Below are positions 1-8,591 of a stretch of DNA of 64,000 bases, piece by piece. The DNA lies in NCBI GenBank assembly GCA_023428025.1, contig JAEYZN010000004.1:43538-107537 (forward strand), read 5' to 3'. Numbering within the stretch: the first letter of the stretch is position 1; the number at the start of each line of letters is the position of its first letter. A program made the translations under genes and the position numbers. The notes beneath the pieces were generated by a model. The model worked only from the letters and a program-made list of their open reading frames with translations. It searched no databases and had not been told where the DNA came from. This stretch comes from Bacillota bacterium. Its GTDB lineage: Bacteria; Bacillota; Clostridia; Christensenellales; SZUA-584.

Positions 1-2
1 AA

Positions 3-2327
3 GCGGTCTACGAATACTGCTTCGGCGAAGCGGGCGCCGTCCAGTGCGGTTTTTGCATACCCGGCATGGTCATCTGCGCCAAGGCGCTGCTGGATGCGAA
101 CCAAAGCCCATCGCGCGAGGATGTCAAAAAGGCGATCAAGGGCAACCTGTGCCGCTGCACGGGCTATAAGAAGATAGAAGAGGCGATCCTGATGGCGGCG
201 GATTTCTTCCGGGACAACCGGCCCATCCCCGAGCCGCCCCAAAACCTGTCGCTGGCGCAGCGGTTCAACCGTTCGGACGCGGCGGAAAAGGTCAACGGCA
301 CCGGCGTCTTTGTGGACGACATGGAACTGCCCGGCATGATCCACGCCAGGGCGGTGCGCTCCAAATATCCAAGAGCCATCGTCAACAGGATCGACATCAG
401 CCGGGCCGAGGCTCACCCGGACTGCGTGAAGATACTGCTGGCCGGGGACGTACCGTATAACAAGGTCGGCCACATCAAGCCGGACTGGGACGTGATGATC
501 CCCGAAGGCGGCACCACCCGGTATATCGGGGACGCGCTGGCGCTGGTGGCGGTGTCCGCCAAGGACAAGCTGGACGAGGTGTGCGCCCTGGTGGACGTGG
601 ACTACACCGAGCTCACCCCGGTGACCAATCCGTTTGACGCGCTACGGGGCGACGCGCCGCTGATCCACGAGGACGGCAACATCATGAGCCGCGCCGGGCT
701 GCAGCGGGGCAATGCCGACGAGTCGATCAAAAAGTCCAAATACGTGGTGACACGAAAATACAAAACGCCGTGGCAGGAGCATGGGTTCATGGAGCCGGAA
801 TGCGCCGTCGCCCTGCCGGAAGGCGAGGACGGCGTCCTCGTCTACTCCGGTGCGCAGTCGGTGTACGACGAGCAGCACGAAATCTCCGCGATGCTGCGGA
901 TCGCGCCCGAGAAGGTGCATTGCCAGACCAAGCTGGTGGGCGGCGGCTTTGGCGGCAAGGAAGACATGAGCGTGCAGCACCACGCGGCGCTGATGGCGTG
1001 GTACACCAAAAAGCCGGTCAAGGTGAAATTCTCGCGGCAGGAAAGCCTGAACTATCACGTGAAGCGCCACCCGATGGAGATGGAGTTCACCACGGCATGC
1101 GACGAGAACGGCTATCTCACGGGCATGAAGGGCCTCATCATCGCGGACACCGGCGCGTACGCATCGCTGGGCGGGCCGGTGCTGCACCGGGCGTGCACCC
1201 ACGCGGCGGGCCCCTACAACTACCAGAACATCGACATTCTCGGCATGTCGGTATATACCAACAATGTGGTTTCCGGCGCGTTCCGCGGCTTCGGCGTCAC
1301 GCAGAGCTGCTTCGCCACCGAGAACAACATCAACCTGCTGGCCGAGATGGCGGATATCTCCCCGTGGGAGATCCGCCACCGGAACGCGATCCGCCCCGGC
1401 CAGGTGCTGCCCAACGGGCAGATGGCGGACGACAGCGTGGCCATGGCGGAATGCCTGGAAGCGGTGAAGGACGTGTATGAGTCCAGCCCGTACGCGGGCA
1501 TCGCGATCGGCTTCAAAAACAGCGGCACCGGCATGGGCAAGAAGGATATCGGGCGCTGCATCCTCTCCATCGAGAACGGCCGGGTGCATGTGCGCACCTC
1601 GGCCGCCTGCATGGGGCAGGGCATCGCCACCATGTGCCTGACGGTGCTGTGCGAAACGACGGGCATTGACCCGGCGCTCGTGGTCCACGAACCGGCGGAC
1701 ACCGTGCGCACGCCCGACTCGGGCACCAGTACCGCGTCCCGGCAGACCGTGATGACCGGCGAGGCCGTGCGGCAGGTGTCCGAAAAGCTCAAGGCCGAGC
1801 TGGACAAAGGCCTCACTCTCAGCGACCTGGAAGGCCGTGAGTTCTACGGTGAATTCTCCGCCCAGACCGACCCGCTGGGCGCGATCAAGGACAACCCCAT
1901 CAGCCACATCAGCTACAGCTACGGCGTGCAGGTGGTGGTGCTGGACGAAGCGGGCAAGGTGCAGCGCGTGGCTGCGGCCTACGACGTGGGCACGCCCGTG
2001 AACATTCAGGCTGTCGAGGGCCAGATCGAAGGCGGCATCGTGATGGGCCTGGGCTATGCGCTCACCGAGGAGTTCAAGGTGGAGGGCGGTTATCCCAAGA
2101 CGAAGCTCGGCACGCTGGGCCTGATGCGGTCCACGGATGCGCCGGAGCTGGATGTGATACTCGTTCAGGGCAAGGGCAACATCCCGCAGACGTACGGCGC
2201 GAAGGGCTGCGGCGAGCTATGCCTCATTCCCACGGCGCCCGCCTGTTCCCACGCCTATTACCGGTATGACGGCAAATTCCGGACGCAATTGCCGCTTCGG
2301 GATACGTATTACAAAAAGGCCAAATAG
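3..2327 (+). CDS. Fused [2Fe-2S]/molybdopterin xanthine dehydrogenase-type hydroxylase (5' truncated)
   Basis: This is the 3' part of a molybdenum hydroxylase of the xanthine dehydrogenase/aldehyde oxidase family; the reading frame is open back to the window edge, so the true start lies outside. The first 60 residues hold the second [2Fe-2S] cluster of the small subunit (QCGFCIPGM, then GNLCRCTGY). The same polypeptide continues into the molybdopterin-binding large subunit, with GGGFGGKEDM, the GAFRGFGVTQ arginine loop and a C-terminal GAKGCGELCL loop carrying the catalytic glutamate. Iron-sulfur and Mo modules fused without an FAD domain resemble the selenium-dependent xanthine dehydrogenases of clostridia and enterococci. 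Purine or aldehyde hydroxylation is likely; the precise substrate is inferred. An FAD subunit would be encoded elsewhere. Confidence 0.9.
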   Translation, partial: AVYEYCFGEAGAVQCGFCIPGMVICAKALLDANQSPSREDVKKAIKGNLCRCTGYKKIEEAILMAADFFRDNRPIPEPPQNLSLAQRFNRSDAAEKVNGTGVFVDDMELPGMIHARAVRSKYPRAIVNRIDISRAEAHPDCVKILLAGDVPYNKVGHIKPDWDVMIPEGGTTRYIGDALALVAVSAKDKLDEVCALVDVDYTELTPVTNPFDALRGDAPLIHEDGNIMSRAGLQRGNADESIKKSKYVVTRKYKTPWQEHGFMEPECAVALPEGEDGVLVYSGAQSVYDEQHEISAMLRIAPEKVHCQTKLVGGGFGGKEDMSVQHHAALMAWYTKKPVKVKFSRQESLNYHVKRHPMEMEFTTACDENGYLTGMKGLIIADTGAYASLGGPVLHRACTHAAGPYNYQNIDILGMSVYTNNVVSGAFRGFGVTQSCFATENNINLLAEMADISPWEIRHRNAIRPGQVLPNGQMADDSVAMAECLEAVKDVYESSPYAGIAIGFKNSGTGMGKKDIGRCILSIENGRVHVRTSAACMGQGIATMCLTVLCETTGIDPALVVHEPADTVRTPDSGTSTASRQTVMTGEAVRQVSEKLKAELDKGLTLSDLEGREFYGEFSAQTDPLGAIKDNPISHISYSYGVQVVVLDEAGKVQRVAAAYDVGTPVNIQAVEGQIEGGIVMGLGYALTEEFKVEGGYPKTKLGTLGLMRSTDAPELDVILVQGKGNIPQTYGAKGCGELCLIPTAPACSHAYYRYDGKFRTQLPLRDTYYKKAK

Positions 2328-2729
2328 CGTATCGTTTCATTCGGATACACGCAAGGGCGGGCCGCAACTGCTCCAAGCTGTCGATAAAGGGTCAATATCT
2401 CGGAGGCCTGCCTCCTAACCTGCCCCCCAAAAAGCTGTGCTTTTCGGGGGGCCCGCACCTCCGCTCAAGGGGCGCACCCCGCCTGTGCCCCGGAGGGGTA
2501 TGCGAATCCCACAAGAAAATGCCTTGCGAAGGCATTTTCTGTTCCTTTGCCTGTGCTGCTATAAGCCTGACAGACAATTTGTTCAGGCCTGTTAGCTTTT
2601 TTGGCACTCTGGAGCGGGCCGCAGTCCCGTTCTTTTATTTTGCTTATAGCTGCCTCTGGCTCGCAATTTGATAATGAAGCCTGATCGTGCAGATAATAAA
2701 CAAAATTATAATATTGAAAGCCGACTGAA
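2328..2729. repeat. Intergenic region with composite palindromic repeat, copy 1 (about 2400-2540)
   Basis: This 402-base gap has no convincing gene. Positions 2402-2539 hold four consecutive perfect or near-perfect inverted repeats: GGAGGC/GCCTCC at 2402-2415, CCCCCC/GGGGGG around an A/T-rich arm at 2423-2451, CCCC/GGGG at 2488-2498, and GAAAATGCC/GGCATTTTC at 2515-2539. The same kinds of hairpin in the same order recur at 43614-43749. The last hairpin could also terminate transcription of the hydroxylase. A TATAAT box lies at 2707-2712, just before the next gene, with no good -35 element. Confidence 0.75.
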
Positions 2730-3440
2730 ATGACTTATCTGATCATAGCCTTTCGGATCGTCTCCGCGATGGCGCTGATACTGTTCCTGACGCTGAAAAC
2801 CGGGCGGCGCAAGATCGGCGAGCTGCCGGTATACGACTTTTTGTCCATCATCGTCATCGGCAGCGTCATCGGCGCGGACATATCCGAGCCCGACATCCCG
2901 CACCTGCCCACCTTGTTTGCCGTGGTGGTCATCGTGGCGCTGCAATATCTCGTCAGCCGCCTGCTGATCAACAACAAAAGAATCGCGCGGAAGATCACCT
3001 TCGGCCCCACGGTCGTCATCCAGAACGGCCAGTTCATCAAGTCCAACATGGAGCGGCTGAAGTACTCGGTGGAAAACGTGCGGATGGCGCTCCGGGAGCA
3101 GGGCGTGTTCGACTTGAACGAGGTTGAATTCGCCATCGTCGAGGGAAGCGGCGGCGTCAGCGTATTGAAAAAATCTCAGAGCCAGCCGCTCACCCCGGCT
3201 GATATGAATATCAGCACAGCGGCCAGAGGCGTGTCCATCCCGCTCATCACGGACGGCAAGGTCTACGACAGCAATCTGGAGCAGCTTAAGTTAAACCGGC
3301 AATGGCTGGCCGCGGAGCTCGAAAAAATGGGCATCCATGGCTTCAGCGAGGTGTTCTACGCGGACATCAACGCCGAGGGCAAGCTGTATGTTTCGCGAAT
3401 CGTCCAGACGCAGAACCTGAACGACCCGTTTACGCTATAG
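2730..3440 (+). CDS. DUF421 (YetF-like) membrane protein
   Basis: 236 residues. The N-terminal third is hydrophobic, with about three membrane segments (residues 1-22, 33-52 and 58-75), including the RxGxRRxxELxxxDFL region typical of DUF421. The soluble C-terminal part has the family's PxVVIQNG and EFAIVEGSGGVSVL segments. Relatives in Bacillus (YetF, YdfS, YrbG) are envelope proteins linked to spore germination and general membrane function without a settled biochemical role. Its stop overlaps by six bases the stop of the convergent dapF-like gene, so the two transcripts meet tail to tail. Assignment to the family is firm; function is not. Confidence 0.88.
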   Translation: MTYLIIAFRIVSAMALILFLTLKTGRRKIGELPVYDFLSIIVIGSVIGADISEPDIPHLPTLFAVVVIVALQYLVSRLLINNKRIARKITFGPTVVIQNGQFIKSNMERLKYSVENVRMALREQGVFDLNEVEFAIVEGSGGVSVLKKSQSQPLTPADMNISTAARGVSIPLITDGKVYDSNLEQLKLNRQWLAAELEKMGIHGFSEVFYADINAEGKLYVSRIVQTQNLNDPFTL

Positions 3441-4292
3441 CCGGTCCAGCTCCTCCACGAACTCTTCCGCCAGTGTTATGGTACCCACGCGGCTGACCGT
3501 TCCCGTCATGTACACCGATTCGTCAGCGCCGATCTCGATCTTCAGTCCGCCGCCCGGCATGTGCACGTTGACGCTGCTGTCCACCAGCCCCAGCTTATGC
3601 GCCGCGCTGGCGGCGGCACAGCTGCTGCTGCCCGAGGCCAGCGTATACCCCGCGCCCCGCTCGAAGATCTCGATGCTGATATTGTTTCTGTCAATCACCT
3701 TGAGCATCTGCATGTTGATCCTGTTGGGGAAATACGGCGCCGTCTCCACCAGCCTGCCCAGCTTTATCGCCTTGTCTTTCGAGATGCTGTCCATGGGGAT
3801 CACACAGTGCGGGTTCCCGACGGACAGGCAGGTCACCCTATATGTCTCGCCGCCGAATTCCATCGGCTCGCCGATCACCTGCCTCACGCTGCCTGTGACG
3901 GGTATCTCGTCGCTCTGATACGTGACCTTGCCCATCAGCACCCTCATCAGCCTGCCGTCTTCCGACAGATACCGCACGTCCACGTCGCCGCCCAATGTGG
4001 ACAGCACAAACGACGCCTCCGTCACATAGCCGTCGTCCTTCAGGTATTTTGAGAATATCCGCACGCCGTTGCCGCTCTTTTCGGCCTCGCTCCCGTCCGG
4101 GTTGTATATCCTCACCTTGATCCTGCCCTCCTCAAAAACGGGGCCGTAGAGTATGCCGTCGCTGCCGCACCCGAAATTCCTGTCGCAGATCAGCCTGATC
4201 CGCGCTTCGTTCAGCGCCAGCCCGTTCTTCTGCGGATCGCAGACCAGATAATCGTTTCCCAGCCCATGATACCTTTCGAAAAAAATCTGCAT
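3435..4292 (-). CDS. Diaminopimelate epimerase-like protein lacking one catalytic cysteine
   Basis: 285 residues, the length and fold signature of DapF, the PLP-independent epimerase that interconverts LL- and meso-diaminopimelate for peptidoglycan and lysine. The N-terminal HGLGNDYL, the NPDGSEAEKSGNG loop and the ERGAG region are all recognisable. The first catalytic cysteine, normally GNGxRC, is isoleucine here (GNGVRIF, Ile79). The substrate-binding glutamate of GAGETxACGTGAC is tyrosine (GAGYTLASGSSSC, Tyr216), while the second cysteine survives (Cys225). With a two-base mechanism, loss of one thiol should prevent standard racemisation. It may be a divergent DapF subfamily with another substrate. 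Canonical dapF activity is therefore not assigned. Confidence 0.8.
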   Translation of the reverse strand: MQIFFERYHGLGNDYLVCDPQKNGLALNEARIRLICDRNFGCGSDGILYGPVFEEGRIKVRIYNPDGSEAEKSGNGVRIFSKYLKDDGYVTEASFVLSTLGGDVDVRYLSEDGRLMRVLMGKVTYQSDEIPVTGSVRQVIGEPMEFGGETYRVTCLSVGNPHCVIPMDSISKDKAIKLGRLVETAPYFPNRINMQMLKVIDRNNISIEIFERGAGYTLASGSSSCAAASAAHKLGLVDSSVNVHMPGGGLKIEIGADESVYMTGTVSRVGTITLAEEFVEELDRL

Positions 4293-4393
4293 GGATGCTG
4301 TCCTCTCAATGAAATTTCTTTCTCACATTCTACAACATAAGGGCGTCCATTGACCAGCGGACGCGCAAAAAGCAAAACAAACTCAGTGGATGC

Positions 4394-5677
4394 TCATTTG
4401 CGAGATATCGCCAACCGGTAGCCCAGATTGATGATGAAGTTATAGAGGATATGCGTTTTTGAGACCCGCATCCGCCTGATAAAGGACGGCAGTGAATAGA
4501 AGTTTCTTCGAAAGCGGACATACCCGTCGTACAGCTGCCGGGGCGTCATGTTCAGGGGTTGGTACGCCACGTGGGTCTTGCCGTTAAAGCAGCTCCAATC
4601 CTCTGTGATCAGCCGCCCTTCGGCCTTCAGCTGGCCGTAGATCGGGGTTTTGGGCAGCGGCGTGAGGATGCTGACCGTGGCCCCGTCTATTCCCAGCCGC
4701 TCGCATTCCCGCAGTGTTTTTTCAAACACATCCGGCCTGTCGTTCTCAAACCCGAAGATGATCCCGGCTTGGATCATGATGTTATGCCGATGCAGGCTTT
4801 GGATGATCTTCTGATAATCGGCCGTCCGGTTGATCTCTTTTCCGGCGTCATGCAGCGCCGCTTCCGAAAAGGACTCCAGCCCGATAAACAAATACAGGCA
4901 GCCCGCCGCCTCCGCGGCCTTCAGCAGCGCGTCATCCGCGCAGTCCGCCAGCGTGACCTGCGCCGCCCACCTCTTTTCCAGCGGTATCAGCGCTTTCATC
5001 AGTGCCATCGCATGGCTTTTGTCAGCGAAAAAGCTGTCGTCCCAGAACACGAAATGCTTCGTTTTCAGCTGCCTGATTTCGTCTATGACCTCATCTATCG
5101 GCCGGGTGCGGAAGCTGTCGTGGTAAATCTGCTTCAGATTGCAGTACCGGCAATGATAGGGACAGCCCCGCGTCGCAAAAACGGCCCCTTTCATCATGGC
5201 TGTCCGGCGCCTCAGCAGGTCCCACCGGGGCGCGGGCAGACGGTCCAATACCGGCGGCGCGGATGACACGTACATTTCTTCTGCCTCACCGGCATGAAAG
5301 TCGTGCAGAAAACGCGGCCAGGTTTCCTCGCTTTCCCCGACTATCAGATAGTCGCCGTGCGGCTTGGCCTCCTCGGGCAGCAGGGTGACATGAGGCCCGC
5401 CCAGCACCGCCTTGGCCCCTCCGGCCCGAAAACGCCGGCTTATCTCATAGCAATGGTGCGCGTTCGGCGTATTGACGGTGATCGCGACCAGGTCAAACGC
5501 ACTGCCGAAGGGTATCTTCTGGCTGTACTCGTCCACCAGCGTGATGTCGTACAAGCTCTCGTCAACAAACCCCGCCAGATACGGCATCGTGATCTGGACA
5601 AAGTTATTGAACTGCTTTTTTCTGAAGCTGTTGATCTCCCTGTTTTCAGGCTGTATCAGCAATATCCTTTTCTTCAT
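4394..5677 (-). CDS. Radical SAM protein with N-terminal B12-binding-like domain
   Basis: 427 residues from the ATG at 5677, chosen over the upstream ATG at 5725 because a purine-rich GGGG motif precedes it and homology begins at MKKRILLIQPE. Residues 1-140 resemble a cobalamin-binding Rossmann domain (GGPHVTLLPEE, then a VGESEETW turn). A radical SAM core follows with the CxxxCxxC cluster motif GCPYHCRYCN near residue 172 and a conserved GLESFSE segment. Proteins of this type modify lipids, nucleotides or cofactors using 5'-deoxyadenosyl radicals; the substrate cannot be read here. It lies downstream of gtrA in the same direction, but a terminator at 5822-5844 separates them. Confidence 0.87.
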   Translation of the reverse strand: MKKRILLIQPENREINSFRKKQFNNFVQITMPYLAGFVDESLYDITLVDEYSQKIPFGSAFDLVAITVNTPNAHHCYEISRRFRAGGAKAVLGGPHVTLLPEEAKPHGDYLIVGESEETWPRFLHDFHAGEAEEMYVSSAPPVLDRLPAPRWDLLRRRTAMMKGAVFATRGCPYHCRYCNLKQIYHDSFRTRPIDEVIDEIRQLKTKHFVFWDDSFFADKSHAMALMKALIPLEKRWAAQVTLADCADDALLKAAEAAGCLYLFIGLESFSEAALHDAGKEINRTADYQKIIQSLHRHNIMIQAGIIFGFENDRPDVFEKTLRECERLGIDGATVSILTPLPKTPIYGQLKAEGRLITEDWSCFNGKTHVAYQPLNMTPRQLYDGYVRFRRNFYSLPSFIRRMRVSKTHILYNFIINLGYRLAISRK

Positions 5678-5821
5678 GCCCGGCCCCTGCACGCTCGCCT
5701 TCGTCGTCAATGGATGACTCAGCATACCACGATTTCTATTGCTTTACAATATATATTAATCGTTTTTCGATAATTTTATAATCTCCAAAGTAAGACTTTG
5801 AGTCAAAAATACGCATAAAAC

Positions 5822-5844
5822 AAAAGCCCTGTCGCCAGAGCTTT
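5822..5844 (-). terminator. Rho-independent terminator after the gtrA-like gene
   Basis: Read on the minus strand, AAAGCTCTG, a GCGA loop and CAGGGCTTT form a nine-pair stem with one G-U pair, followed by a TTTTGTTTT tract. It lies about 70 bases past the gtrA-like stop codon. Confidence 0.75.
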
Positions 5845-5911
5845 GTTTCGGTTCGTGATATGCAATTATGCGCAGTTATAGAGGTGACTTCGGCCGATCG
5901 CTCGGGCCGCC

Positions 5912-6367
5912 TTACTCGCCCGGCACAACCGCCTGCTCTCCCCGGTTGTCGAGCTTCCCGCGGAAGACAAAGTACCGCTGATACAGAAACTCCGTAACGA
6001 AATTGATGACCAGCGTTGCAAAATAGACGATGTCTTTAGCGGCTGGAAACGCGGCAAAGCGCACCTCCACCAGCCAGTCGCCCAATATGGTGGACAGCGG
6101 CGTAAACACCACATAATAGGCAAAGGTCTTGAGCATCGCCACGGGTATGTTGGCGGCGGATTTGAAGGTGAACCGTCGGTTCAGCGTGAAATTCCACACC
6201 ACGGACGCCACCAGCGCGGGCAGATAGCAGCCCCAATAACCTAAGGACGGAAAGAGCCCCAGCAGATAAAACACGCCCGTTTGAATGAGCCCGGCCGACG
6301 CGGAGAACAGCGCGAACTTGACGAATCTTATAAATTCTCTCTTTGCATTGCGTTTTTTCTCTTCCAT
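5912..6367 (-). CDS. GtrA-like four-helix membrane protein
   Basis: 151 residues with four hydrophobic segments (about residues 13-33, 41-60, 80-98 and 110-128) and the GtrA hallmarks SAGLIQTGVFYLL, WNFTLNRRFTF and FLYQRYFVFRG. GtrA-family proteins are thought to flip or pass polyprenyl-linked sugars across the membrane for cell-surface glycan modification. No glycosyltransferase partner lies beside it, so the sugar is unknown. Downstream on the same strand is the radical SAM gene, beyond a terminator. Family call is strong; the transport role is inferred from the family. Confidence 0.9.
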   Translation of the reverse strand: MEEKKRNAKREFIRFVKFALFSASAGLIQTGVFYLLGLFPSLGYWGCYLPALVASVVWNFTLNRRFTFKSAANIPVAMLKTFAYYVVFTPLSTILGDWLVEVRFAAFPAAKDIVYFATLVINFVTEFLYQRYFVFRGKLDNRGEQAVVPGE

Positions 6368-6588
6368 TTTGCGCCTCTATTCAATAAACAATTTGCGGGG
6401 AGGTTGTGACTTGCCGGTTTAACGTACTCGTTGTCACAGAATATGCGCATATCATATCACTCTCCAGATAAAATGAGAAGAAAAAATCGCAAGGTTGAAA
6501 AATGTGTGCCCCATGGATGTCCATAAGAACCTTGTTGATGTTGACCGGATAGCTGCCGCCGCTCCGCGGATGAAGTGCCCGCAACCGC

Positions 6589-7620
6589 TCAAACGGTTTG
6601 TGATAAAACGGTGCCCGTTTGGCTGCTGTGTTCCACGGTAAGGACAACCTTTCCTCCGGCGTGTCCTTCGGCAAGATACCGGACAGCTTTTGCCGCTTCG
6701 CTTAACGGGTAACAGCTGTCGATGACAGGCACGACTTTTCCGGCTTTGGCAAGCTCCCCGAGAAAAATCAAGTCCTTCTGATCCATTTTCGCAATCCCCA
6801 TGAAACCCAGCCGCCTGCCGCCAAACAACGACACGAACGGCCCCAGGAGCATCCCCTGCAAAAGCTGCGCTGTATCGCCGCCAATCGCGACGCAAACCCC
6901 GCCGGATCTCAATGCCCGCTTATAATCCCTTATCGGGTGGTATCCGTTAACGGCGGCGATCAGGTCATATTGCTTTCCGTTTCGGGTGAAGTCTTCCTTC
7001 GTGTAATCTATGACGTGATCCGCGCCGACGGATAACGCCGTTTCAAGATTCCGCGCACTGCATATGGCAGTCACTTCGGCTCCGAAAGACTTGGCGAGCT
7101 GTACCGCGAACGTGCCCACACCGCCGGACGCCCCGTTTATGAGAACGCTTTGCCCGGGCCTGATATTTCCCTTATCCCGAAGGCCTTCCAGAGCGGTCAA
7201 GGCCGCAACAGGGATGGCTGCCGCAGCCTCAAACGACAGGCTGGCCGGTTTGAGCGCCAGTTTATTTTCAGCGGCGCACACATACTCGGCAAACGCCCCC
7301 ATCGAGCCTGCGGATACCCCGAACACCTCGTCTCCCGGCCGAAACAGCTTCACGGCTGCGCCAACGTCCACGACCCGCCCGGCAATGTCCGTGCCGGGCA
7401 CCTTGTTCACTGCCTTGAGGATCATGCCGTCCATCAAGCGGGTCGAAACCGGGATCCCGCCGTTCTCCAACTGGGACGCAAACCGGCGCCAGTCCAGCGC
7501 ATTGACGGATGCCGCATACACTTTTACCAGCACCTCATGTTCGTTTGGGACAGGCCTTTCAAGCTCCCTGAGCTGGAGAACCTCCGGCGGCCCTAATTTC
7601 GCATAGACAACCGCTTTCAT
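6589..7620 (-). CDS. Zinc-free MDR oxidoreductase (quinone oxidoreductase-like)
   Basis: 343 residues from the ATG at 7620, which has a near-perfect AGAAGGAGGT ribosome binding site; the upstream in-frame codon lacks one. It is a medium-chain dehydrogenase/reductase of the quinone oxidoreductase branch: GroES-like N-terminal fold (LKAVNKVPGTDIAGRVVDVG), then a Rossmann domain with the NADPH motif INGASGGVGTFAVQLAKSFG. The structural and catalytic zinc cysteines of alcohol dehydrogenases are missing, as usual for this branch. It likely reduces quinones, enones or related compounds with NAD(P)H. Downstream genes are in the same direction but 221 bases away, so it is probably transcribed on its own. 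Confidence 0.9.
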   Translation of the reverse strand: MKAVVYAKLGPPEVLQLRELERPVPNEHEVLVKVYAASVNALDWRRFASQLENGGIPVSTRLMDGMILKAVNKVPGTDIAGRVVDVGAAVKLFRPGDEVFGVSAGSMGAFAEYVCAAENKLALKPASLSFEAAAAIPVAALTALEGLRDKGNIRPGQSVLINGASGGVGTFAVQLAKSFGAEVTAICSARNLETALSVGADHVIDYTKEDFTRNGKQYDLIAAVNGYHPIRDYKRALRSGGVCVAIGGDTAQLLQGMLLGPFVSLFGGRRLGFMGIAKMDQKDLIFLGELAKAGKVVPVIDSCYPLSEAAKAVRYLAEGHAGGKVVLTVEHSSQTGTVLSQTV

Positions 7621-8156
7621 TCGAACCTCCTTCTGCCATTCTCTTTCAAGAATGACCATCTTTTTTGACTATATAATGAAAAGCCCTCAGGGTTCAATCA
7701 GGAGGATGTAAAAAATCGGTATATCCGATAGCACGGCCTGTTTTTGATATCTATTGTCTCAGGAAACTACATATTTCTTATTTTCTATCGCAAGTCAGAT
7801 ACGACAAGTTTCCTCCGCATGATAGGCTCCGGAAAAAATACCGAAACCATTCAAGCAATAAGAGCGGGTTCACATTCGATCGCTTTGAATGTGTTGACGA
7901 AAAAGCTGCAGGCCCGGCGCGGGCAAAAAAACCGCGAACCGCAAATATCGGCTGCATGCCGGAGTCTCTGCAAAGACGTCAGGCTTTGCGGGGTGAGGAA
8001 GAATCAGCGGAGTGATACGAACCCCCGGCCGGGTTTCCGATCGAGGGGGGGTGAGTCGAGCGCAGTTTGCTCGGCGTGTTTTAACGTTGACAAAAAGATG
8101 CAGGTGAAAATCCGGCAAAATGGGCTGTGACAGTTAAGTGAGACTCTAACGGCTGA
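7621..8156. repeat. Gene-free region with dispersed GTTGACGAAAAAG repeat, copy 1
   Basis: No convincing gene is present; small open frames lack ribosome binding sites and family features. About 7887-7916 carries TGTTGACGAAAAAGCTGCAG followed by GGCCCG, then a GCGCGGGCAAAAAAACCGCG stretch. A related tail, GTTGACAAAAAGATGCAGG, lies at about 8087-8106. Matching heads and tails occur at about 11399-11516 and 13893-13922, so this is a dispersed non-coding repeat of roughly 200 bases bounded by similar direct repeats. The region also separates a minus-strand promoter area (about 7640-7680, AT-rich) from the convergent neighbour. Confidence 0.6.
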
Positions 8157-8591
8157 TCATTCTAACTCATGATCATACACTGGAAAACTTTCAGTTTTTA
8201 AATCACAATAATATCGCCCTTTGACGGCGATAAATTTTAGCACACAATAATCCGGGTCGTTTACTCCTTTTTTATAAAACATTGTGTCACCTGTTCGCCA
8301 GATTTCTCTTTTTGTTTCATCATCCTCCAAAATCTCCATCGTTCCAACAAGCATAACTCCTTCGTAACGGAAGCGTCCTTTATTGAAAAAATAAATGCTT
8401 GCTTTAGGATTTTTCCTATACTGGGATACGCGCATGGAAGATGTATTGGTGGAAAAGTAAAAGCTATTGCCGTCTACTTTTCGGGGCATTAACATAGCTT
8501 TCATGTTTGGAAAGCCTTCGTCATCAGCGGAGGCAATAAATGCTACTTTTTGCTTGTTAATAAAATCATAAATCTGGTTCAGCGTTTTCAT
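8157..8591 (-). CDS. Pyridoxamine 5'-phosphate oxidase-family FMN-binding protein
   Basis: 144 residues from the ATG at 8591, preceded by AAGGAGGG. It is a small split-barrel flavin-binding protein of the PNPOx-like group: the FIASADDEGFPNMKAML strand pair, FYFSTNTSSMRVSQYRKNPKASIYF and the GVMLVGTMEIL core strand are characteristic. Family members bind FMN or a related cofactor as dimers and reduce diverse small molecules; many are general-stress proteins. It lacks the PLP-site residues needed to call a true PdxH. The gene stands alone between low-density regions and its base composition is AT-richer than that of the housekeeping genes. Confidence 0.87.
   Translation of the reverse strand: MKTLNQIYDFINKQKVAFIASADDEGFPNMKAMLMPRKVDGNSFYFSTNTSSMRVSQYRKNPKASIYFFNKGRFRYEGVMLVGTMEILEDDETKREIWRTGDTMFYKKGVNDPDYCVLKFIAVKGRYYCDLKTESFPVYDHELE

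Noticed and set aside
7744..8130. 128-codon plus-strand frame and an 82-codon antisense frame in the repeat region
   Set aside because: Both lie over the dispersed repeat and have no ribosome binding site; translated text is repetitive rather than protein-like.
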